From assembly GCF_029227915.1 (NCBI RefSeq), contig NC_079875.1:6200001-6264000 (forward strand): 64,000 bases of DNA, in the 5' to 3' direction. The position numbers and the translations under genes are program-made. Positions 12,445 through 20,648 of this stretch are shown here, one piece after another (within the stretch, counting starts at the first letter, position 1; the number at the start of each line of letters is the position of its first letter). The notes beneath the pieces were generated by a model, which had not been told where the DNA came from, ran no database searches, and saw only the letters and a program-made list of their open reading frames with translations. The DNA is from Hydractinia symbiolongicarpus. Lineage: Eukaryota; Cnidaria; Hydrozoa; Anthoathecata; Hydractiniidae.

Positions 12445-12879
12445 TATGCTGTAAAGCTGACTTAAAAAATAAGTATGGTTAATTATATTTGTTTTGCCAT
12501 GAATTAATTTTCTTGAGGTAAATTAATGGGACCGATTTTTCTCAGGTCAAAAAAAAGAAAAGAAATTTTGCAAGTGTAAAGTATAGTATTTTTTGCAGAT
12601 ACAACATTCTCACCAAGTTAAACTTCCGGTGATCTTTTATTATGATTTTATCATCTGCGCCCTATTTTCTTCTTTCTGTGAATAAATTTATGCTCTTCTT
12701 CATTTTATATAAAATTTCACGAAATATTATAAGATTTCTTCATTTCTTTGTGGATATTCATTTTGTGAATGGTATTTTAAATAATATTTTGGTTGTGAGT
12801 AAACAATTTCGATAACACGGCCACAATTTGCAAAATGCGCCAAATAGTGCAAGGTATTTTATGATAACATTTTGTACAA

Positions 12880-13190
12880 TAAATCCTACCACCTTGACAA
12901 GGACAGGATCAACAATGTTATCTACCTTCAGTGTTTTTGTTGATAAAAACTTAGAAATTTTATATTTTATAATATGTGATTATGTAGTTGGATATTTTTG
13001 ATATTACATGGTGCAAATAACATTCTAATAGCAATTTTTAAACTACATTTTTAGGCAGCTGATGCATTCAACATAATTTTTATTTTTTCAGAATATCTGA
13101 AGGTGAATACTTTATTATTGATGTTTTTTCTTTTTTTCTTTTTTATTTTAGTAATCAAGAAAGCTTTGCGGGAGATAAAATGGACAAAAA
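12880..13190. repeat. Diverged duplicate of 28250-28540
   Basis: The block starting CCACCTTGACAAGGACAGGA and running through AATGTTATCTACC and GCAGCTGATGCATT matches 28250-28540 by eye with many substitutions. Together with 15035-17420 / 28555-30440 it indicates an old duplication of the DNA downstream of gene B. Confidence 0.6.
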
Positions 13191-13250
13191 AGTATGCAAA
13201 TGCGTATTTCAGGCTCTTGTGGATTTACATCTTAAGTTGGTCAAATGTTG
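13152..13250 (+). pseudogene. Possible B-box exon start relic
   Basis: After a TTTTATTTTAG acceptor-like tract the sequence CTTTGCGGGAGATAAAATGG resembles the start of gene B exon 2 (GTTTGCAGGAGGTATAATGG), followed by a few Cys codons, then frame loss. Only about 90 bp is comparable, so this is tentative. Confidence 0.35.
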
Positions 13251-13399
13251 GTATTTGTTGAAATAAAAGCAATATTTTTCTTCTTGAAAAGAGATGATGT
13301 TATATTTTGATATGTACTATAGATAGATCCAACAACCAACAATCAATGACTGTAATATTTCTTAAGGTAATACATAATTACTAGCCGGGATGAGCCACA

Positions 13400-14060
13400 A
13401 GTAACTGTAGTTGAACGCCGTAAGGAGCGCTTAACAAGAACTGCAAACTGTGCGACACAGTCAGGTGGAGCGCTTTAGTACAGGTATGCAGTATGTCGTA
13501 AATCAAGTGAAGCGCAAACACCATTATAGTCTTGCGACTGTAACAAATTTTTCAAAAAATATTCCCCGCAACGATAGCTGAAATAAAAACACAGTTTACA
13601 AACAACAGTTGGTACCCCATCATAGCAAAAACAATCAGTCAATATTATTTTATTTTGCGGAATAAGTTTTTGTGAAAGCTAAAAAATTTATCGTGACACT
13701 GAGCTAAGCGCTTACTACAGTTAAACCGTGTTGCACAGGCGTATAGGAATAATACGCCTTTGGAAACAACTTTCTCACAGACTCTGTTTAAAAAAAACAC
13801 AACAGGGCTGAGCGGTTAGGTAAACATTGTTGCACATCCGTACAGACGTGATTACCGAAAAAGTTTAAAAATGAATTGTCACATTGGTTTGACCCCTTAG
13901 TACAGGTAAACCACGTTGTAAATGCGCATACGCGTAATAGCCTTTACCAAAAACAACAGTCTGTTGTTAACACTGGGCTAACCGCTTAGTGTAGTTAAAC
14001 AGAGTTGAACAGGCGTATAGGCGTAATACCCCTTTCCAAAAAAACTTCATTGCAACTTCG
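13400..14060. repeat. Degenerate tandem repeat, about 85-100 bp period
   Basis: Four or five diverged copies share the pattern 'GCTTAGTxxAGTTAAAC..GTTG..CAGGCGTATAGGxGTAATACxCCTTT', at about 13470, 13709, 13806, 13896 and 13983. The block interrupts the older duplication, because the counterpart near 28540-28560 lacks it. No coding potential. Confidence 0.55.
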
Positions 14061-15034
14061 GTTTTAATGAAAACACAGGGAACATCTTGTCATTACCGGT
14101 TCAGTTAAAATAATCTGTCAGTTATTTCATTTGCACAAAAAGTTTTCAGGAAAAAATAATAAAGATGTAGCTACCTAGCTAACTGCATTTGACATAACAC
14201 TTTTGTTTAATAATATTGTTGTAGTCAAACTGCCTTTTTATACTCTCACTTTTTAGCCAAAGATAGGAAGGAGCTAGCTAAATGGCTACAGTCTCAGCAC
14301 AAAAATAAATGGTGGGTAGGATAAAAAGCTGTTATACCATACAGAATAGTAATGAGTAAGGTTCTAGCTAGCTAGCCTCCAAAATCTTCGTTCCTAGCCA
14401 AAAATGGTGCGTTTAAGATCTGTACGTGACTAAAAACGTGACAATATATTTATCTTAACAATTTAGAACATACAAAAAAACAATATTACGAAAATAAAAA
14501 GCCTATAAAAGACAAAAAAGGTGAAACAGACTTACAAACTGCACTGACCCACCATTACTTTAAAAACAAAAATGGCCATCATGTTTCGGCCCTCATGTTT
14601 CTTCGTTGGCATGCCCAGGCCGCGAAAGTCTTGGATTGGTTTTTTAAACAATCAGGCGTTTTGATTGGTGTATTATGTGCGAGCGGTCAAAACAAAGTCA
14701 GTAAAACTATCAGTAAACTGTCCCTTTTGTTTTCTGTAGCTTCTGAGCGAAAACGGCGATTGAGGTCACGGGGGTAATTATTCTTAAAATTGGCCTATTA
14801 AAATGGCGTATCAAAACAATGCATTCATTTTTATCACTAAATTTATTTTTCTTACTTATGGTAATAAATTAAAGCAATTTAATTAATTAAAGAAATAAAT
14901 TAATTTTTAGAATATATTTTAATCAGTAATTTGATTTGCGATTAAATAACCCCTTGGTTTCTAAAAATCGCGGAAAGATCAAAGGAATATCGGTAACCCT
15001 TTTGAACAGACAGACGGAATACGGCTATTATTAT
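14061..15034. other. Intergenic block with a GC-elevated, CCAAT-rich patch
   Basis: No gene is supported. At 14560-14780 GC content rises and three ATTGG/CAAT-type motifs (CCAAT boxes in either direction) cluster around 14633-14670, which could be a relict promoter. Near 15013-15046 there is a tail-like segment (ACGGAATACGGCTATTATTA) also present at about 38735-38765 and 52702-52730. Confidence 0.35.
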
Positions 15035-16110
15035 AGAGATAATATTTGACTACAAGAATAAGATAGCCTTGTTAATAAAAACTCCTATTCTTTGCGATTT
15101 GATAACAAGCAAATTTTCTTTGAAATCGCTGACCAAAAAATCAAAAAGTTGAAAAAAAAATTCTACCAAAAAAGTGACGTCGATATGTTCGACCCTAAAA
15201 GTATCGTTTGTTGATTATTTCTAAGTAAACACCTATTTTACATTAATTTTTGGAAACTTTTTTGATCATTCGGAAGCATATATAATGCATGCTTGCAGGT
15301 TGTCATGTTGTGAAAGATTTTCATTTTGTAGTTGTTGATTTTCACTTTCTTTGATATTTTATCTTTTCTATATATCTTAACCTTTCAGAAGGAAGTTGCA
15401 GTTTTTTATTGTTATTTTTTAAAGAACTGGTATATGCGATGAACCTAGCAATTGATGTTGTTGAATTATCCCTGCACGATCAAAGAAAAGTCTTCTCTTT
15501 GTGAATTTTTACGCGTTTGATTTTTATTTATTCCACATAAGTTTAAATATAATAATTATGTAAAACATTCTCAAACATTCACACCACTAATATGTTAATG
15601 TTTTTCTTATTACTATACAAAATGTATGTTTTTGTGATTTAAGAAAGGAATAACCTGACACAAAGTAATTAGCAATTTCTTTTGTCAATTCTATTATTTA
15701 AATGATGCATTGCCTTTTTAAGAAATTTACACTGTGCGGAGGTAGTGTCTGTACTAACTATATTGCAAAACTAGGGCATTTTTAAAACAAGTTATCTTTT
15801 TCTCAAAACGCAGACTACTCTCTTCATTGTTGTGAATGATTGGTACTGTGATGTAGCGAGCATGAACAAGCCAGAGGAAGACACAAGGTTTGGAAGAAAT
15901 TACATCATCTTTTTCACTAATTGACATATTGACAGACATTTTATTTTGGAAGAGTATATTAAGAATATTCTTAGAAGTAACACGAATGTCCCAAGACTTC
16001 AAATTTCTTACATAAATAACTTGCAATAATTAAAACGTATGTTTTATCTTCTGCTACCCAGATTCCTAATAATTATACGTGATCATATTTTACATGTAAG
16101 ATATGAGATA

Positions 16111-16651
16111 CAGTCAACTCTCCGATTAGCGATCACTCCAATTAGCGGACACCTCCAATTGACGGACAAATTTCTTTGCATGGGTAAAACCACGGTCAAA
16201 ACTTCACACGAAACTTTCCAAATAGTGGACTGTCAATAAGCAGACAATCTAATTAGCGTACAATTTTATTTTCAGGAAGTGAACTTCCCCCTAGAGTCTC
16301 TTTCTAATTAGCGGATAGGGTAAAAAACAAACAAAGGAAAACAACGAAAAAAAAGCAAAGAGAATTTACGTCATTTTAAACACTTCTTTTTATATCATTT
16401 TTTAATTTGAGTTCTCACCCTATGGCCCTCTTCACCCACTCGATTGCCTTCTGTGGTCCTCGGAGCGTGTATGTACAAAAATTTTCAGTCCATATCCTGC
16501 CCCTCTGTTTACACGCTTTCCAGTAACACTGCAGCGTGCTGTGGATTTGGGGAGTTGTAAGAATTACAAACTGCCTTGCGAAGTTAAGTGGCATATGTCC
16601 AACTACTTTTTTATTCATGAGGTTAAAATAGGCTAATTGGAAAGTTGACTG
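16111..16651. mobile_element. pogo/Tigger-type MITE with TA target duplication
   Basis: The termini are inverted: CAGTCAACTCTCCGATTAG at 16111 and the reverse complement of CAGTCAACTTTCCAATTAG ending at 16651. Both ends are flanked by TA (16109-16110 and 16652-16653). Internally, several GATTAGCGGACA-like subrepeats follow the left end. No transposase is present. TA duplications with CAGT termini fit Tc1/mariner-pogo family elements; the family assignment is inference. Confidence 0.7.
16415..16618 (-). pseudogene. HIRAN-like domain remnant inside the MITE
   Basis: The 67-codon minus-strand ORF reads VVGHMPLNFARQF ... GPQKAIEWVKRAI, resembling the core and end of HIRAN-type domains common in animal transposons (VVGHxP at the start, a Gly/Pro-containing strand, a final basic helix). 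It has no upstream gene. The homologous but diverged stretch at 29630-29835 is also embedded in the duplicate. Assignment is by pattern memory only. Confidence 0.4.
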
Positions 16652-17536
16652 TACTTTATATATATATATGCCTTCTATTTTAGCTAATCGCGATTGAGAT
16701 AACCTACATCAACATTCAATTTGTGTTTCTCTTTTGTCTCTACAGCTCCATCTGATTAAATTAATTTGTCGATTTTTTTTTACGCCACTCACACTCTTTA
16801 AATCTAAAATATACGAAAGAAAATGTTAACAAATTCACATATGCTTAATGGACAAGAAATGCTTTTCTTAAGAAAAATAACATTTTTTTGCTGTAAGAGT
16901 AGTTACCTAAACGGCTTTCTAAGTAAATTTTTTTCATGGTAATGTCGGACAAGATCAATGATACATTGAAATTTGGGTTCTCCAGGGCATATGTAGTATA
17001 ATCCCTGAAAAAGAATTGTTTAATAAAAATGCGCTAACAAATTACCCTCCTTCGTCCCCAATGATTCCTAATTTTTAGGTTTTTGCATCACGCGCTTATT
17101 CCAACACACGCACCACCACCACTGTCCTTCCCTTCTAACCCTTCGTTTATTAATTGATGACATAAAAAAGCATTTAACTTATTTGCCTGATTAATATTTA
17201 TCTGTAATCGAATTAAAACAACATAGTGAATGCAATTAACCTGAACGATGTTGCAGTTCAGTAAGGAGATGTAAAAGGAGAAGGAGATACATCTAAGCAA
17301 CGTCCATTTAAATTCTATTAAGGTTTCTTTTGTTTCCGCGCTTTTTTGGAACCCATCCGTTGCGTGTGTTAACAACGATGCAGAACTTTCAAAAAACATA
17401 TTAAGAACTATAACGAACATAAATAAAACACATGGCTCTGTCGAGCTTTAAGAATTAATGCTGGTAAAGTTTATTTTCTTAACTTTCAAAACGATTCAGC
17501 TGGTATTTGGAGCTTGTATTGTGTACATTGTTGCCC

Positions 17537-17705
17537 TCAGATATGATATAATTTTATATCTTGTAGATATTTCTGTACTTTCCCTCCTAACACAGCGTCA
17601 GTTAATAGATTATTAAACCTTTTAAAAAATATTATTGCAGGAGGTGTTGCGTATTGACACATATTTTTTTCTTCAAAGTTGCTGAATTTTTGGTATAGAA
17701 TCGGG
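17537..17705 (-). CDS. Unassigned minus-strand C-terminal exon candidate
   Basis: The frame ending at 17537 is open for 77 codons (17537-17770) and has amphipathic, protein-like composition (IFFKRFNNLLTDAVLGGKVQ) with possible acceptors near 17735 or 17722. It lies on the same strand as gene C, 2.9 kb beyond its last recognised exon. The acceptors imply entry in phase 2, whereas gene C's last recognised exon leaves in phase 0, so another exon would be needed between them. No domain recognised. Confidence 0.25.
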
Positions 17706-17779
17706 GTTCGGTGACTATTGTTCCTTTCGTTAAACAAAAGAAAATAATAATCATTTGTTACTATCTCCAATTATGCGTT

Positions 17780-19380
17780 TTTCGTTGGGTGATTTTTCGT
17801 TGGATGTTTCTTTTTATTTCTTTGCTTTTTTTTTCTGAAATAAATTGTTTTTATTTTTTTATTTTACCATAATTTCCCCAAAATAACCCCCAAAAACCTG
17901 ATTTTCAACGATCAAATTACAAAACAAACGAGTTTTCACCGCTGGAAAATAATTCAATACTAGCCGAATCCATGTAAAGAATACCAAACAAAAACACACA
18001 ACATAGTAACTTGAATTTTTAAAACTCACTTTTTTTACAAAAAGATAAATAAAGCGGATCAAGGCTGCTCACAATATGGATTACTCTAAATTTATACCCG
18101 TTGAAACAAAACGTTAAAAAATATAACCAGGTGCAACAACAAAAATAAAAATAAAATAAAAATGCAAATGCAAATGCAAAATGTATAACAAAATCGAGAA
18201 CTATATACTTGCTTAGCCATGCCGGAAGTACACCAGGAGAAAAGAGTATATCAAACATTAAAAAATCGAACATATTTTGCCTAGTCATACAAAAATAAGT
18301 TATTACAAATTTTCTACACTGTACAGCTTGTAACACGTCATATCAAAATAAGATATTCGGTCATTGCATAGAGCAACCCTTCCAAAGTTATAAGAAATCA
18401 ACATTTGTCAACTCATAATATAGAGAAATGAAAACATGATTTTTTTCCATGTATTGTATAGCTACTGCAATATTTTAATCCAAAATATTAAAGGAACAAT
18501 TTGCCTAACAGACCCAACCTCATAACCAAGAAAATCAATTATTTTGGTTTTATGTATCAAGAAAACAGCGCAAACGTGCTGTACATGATAACAATGCAGC
18601 GTTTTCGAATTTAAGAATCGAATATATTTCAAAAAATTGTAACGTAACAGATGTAAACATTGATTTAAGTTTGTTTACATTTTTTTTGTTTTAGAATAAC
18701 GACAACAACAGTGAATCACCACACTCTGTAGTGTTGAAAACAGCAATAACAGAAAATTACTTTTTATATTTTATATAAATTATTCTTTAGGATATACACG
18801 CCGGTTTTATAAGATGAGTGTGTTTTCGTTTCAGCCTCCAGATTCTTAACTATCCTCATTATTTTTAACATGTTCCTTGACTATGGCCTGAAAATTTATA
18901 ATGCCTTAATAAAATAAAGCCTGTTATAACTTTAGCTCTGAAAGTTAAGATTCATTTCCCTACCAGACGATCTAAACGACACACCTGCTTTTCTTTCGTT
19001 TTTAGTAGGTAGCTTGCATACGGTCTCAGGATCAAAGTCCAATCAGTTTTTTACTTCGATTACTAACTATCACTTCATTCCAAAGAGAACGAATTGAATG
19101 CGTATACAAATGTTTTTAAGAAAATATTTCTAACAAACAACACTAACGTCGTTCGACAACAACAGTTTTGTTTTTTACATTTATGGTTCGAATTAAATTC
19201 ATATTTAAATACGATAGATTTTCTATAAAAGTAAGCAACCTCGATCCCATAATAAAAAATGGAAAATATAGAAGAAAAAATAAACTTTAAGCTAACCTCA
19301 TGATGAGTAAATATTGAAATGCTTTGTTCGAAATAACTTTTTCAGGTTTAATTATGAGGGAATGAGTACAAAAGATATGA
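17780..19380. other. Intergenic or intronic, no gene supported
   Basis: AT-rich with several low-complexity minus-strand ORFs (17859-18062, 18019-18336) whose hydrophobic, Phe-rich translations come from biased composition. If gene C has more 3' exons they may lie here, but I could not place them. Confidence 0.4.
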
Positions 19381-19602
19381 AAAGGATACAACCTTATTCG
19401 CTTTGGTTTTCTTTTTGGAGTTGATAAACAACTTGTTGTCGTGAGATGCGGCACGTGCATGGTAAACCAGGGGGTAAAATTAAATTATTTAACACATTAC
19501 GGCCACGAACGGCACTGTATCATAAATGGCAAATGGTCCCTTTGTTTTGGCGAACTGTGCCCCAAGAAAATTGGTTGGAGATTACATGTTGGAGGAACAT
19601 AG
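19381..19602 (+). other. Cys/His-rich open frame without a start codon
   Basis: Seventy-three codons are open between stops. The translation contains RCGTCMVNQ, THYGHERHC and CFGELC, a zinc-finger-like spacing of Cys and His. There is no ATG at a sensible place; a pyrimidine-rich TTTTCTTTTTGGAG precedes the core and could be an acceptor. Not recognised; it could be an exon of a transposon protein or of an unknown gene. Confidence 0.3.
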
Positions 19603-20050
19603 GGTGATATACAGTATTCATTAGCAATTAAGTAAACTGTATAATGCTGACATGTAACACCATTTTGCTTGTCCTATTTTCGGGTGCAACTTAGTGCTGC
19701 CAAATATAGAAAGTGTTGCGGAGCGTGGGGCTGAGTCCCCAAGGTTCGCAAGCGAAAAATTTAGAATGCCCCTTTCAGGTGAATCCCTGGTGAATCCCTG
19801 GTGCTCCCTGGTAATCGATCAAACGGTTTCATCTTCGCCTTGATGAAACATTTCCTGGGGTCTCTGCATTAGCAGTACCGCAGTGTGTTCCGGACGCAAA
19901 ATTGCATGGGTCAGTCATATTTTGTTTAGAACCTGATGTATCAGAAAATGCTAAAGAAGGTTAAACAGAACAAGAATTTGAGCCGCACTGGTGTATGCTC
20001 ACCGGCAGGGTTAAAAAAGTTTATTTCCTGGACGTGCGTACAATATATAT

Positions 20051-20301
20051 AGCTACAATCGTCTACAAAAATATGGCTGTCCATTACCCCTCAATGTTAA
20101 GAACTTTCCTTTTTGTCAGAGCAACGTAAACGAATACATGTGACATACCTTTATAAACATTGATCACGAATGAGAATGGAACGTACTATCTGCAAAATAT
20201 CCAGCTAGCTATGTTCTTTTGATGACTTTGCTAAACTTTATGCTTCTTGGTTTTTCGTATAAAATTGCCAGAGACAACAAATTTTGTGGACGATTGTAGC
20301 T
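20051..20301. mobile_element. Small MITE with about 20-bp terminal inverted repeats
   Basis: AGCTACAATCGTCTACAAAA at the left end is the near-perfect inverse of TTTTGTGGACGATTGTAGCT at the right end. The interior has no coding content. It sits directly downstream of gene C's last recognised exon. Confidence 0.6.
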
Positions 20302-20576
20302 GAAAAAAGCTATGTGATGGGACATTCCTACAGAGTAGAATTATCTCACTCACTGTGTTGCATATGTAAAGCTAACTAGTGATGATAGCTATAAAATCTC
20401 TCTGACAGAATTTTTCTATGCTAGCTAGAGTCGAAGCATTATAGAGTTTTGCTCCGTCACGTCATAATGATATATTCATGCTAAAAACATACAAACGCGT
20501 AAACGTTACGATATCCAAGCAACATGAATGTGATAAAGTTATATGGAAGTTTATCTTAAAAGAAAGAAAAACTTAC

Positions 20577-20648
20577 ATTTTCATACTCTTCCACAATTTT
20601 ACAATGTCTAATTGCACCTGTACATTCTACAAAGCTTATAACATCTTC
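20577..20648 (-). CDS. Gene C exon 6: SH2 strands C-D
   Basis: A 72-bp phase 0 exon, acceptor TTGTGTATAG, donor GTAAGT. It encodes VISFVECTGAIRHCKIVEEY, matching SH2 strands C and D with the conserved His before the hydrophobic strand end. Confidence 0.72.

Larger units (their letters stand above)
15035..17420. repeat. Diverged duplicate of 28555-30440, carrying a pogo-like MITE
   Basis: Many long blocks match in order: the TATTTGACTACAAGAA start, the TCGCTGACCAAAAAATCAAA block, the TCCCTGCACGATCAAA block, the MITE, and the ACAGCTxCATCTGATTAA and GACAAGATCAAT blocks. Divergence is clearly higher than between the 14-kb units, so this duplication is older. Confidence 0.75.

Noticed and set aside
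17859-18336. Membrane protein ORFs on the minus strand
   Set aside because: Phe/Tyr/Leu-rich translations come from A/T-rich low-complexity DNA; no start or splice context.
20140-20200. Terminal exon of gene C (GATATTTTGCAG acceptor, GTATGT donor, IVRSILIRDQ)
   Set aside because: It lies inside the 20051-20301 MITE, hits a stop before its donor in the compatible phase, and does not resemble the missing half of an SH2.
20220-20303. Second candidate gene C exon after TTTTTTCAG
   Set aside because: Its first bases are the terminal inverted repeat of the MITE.
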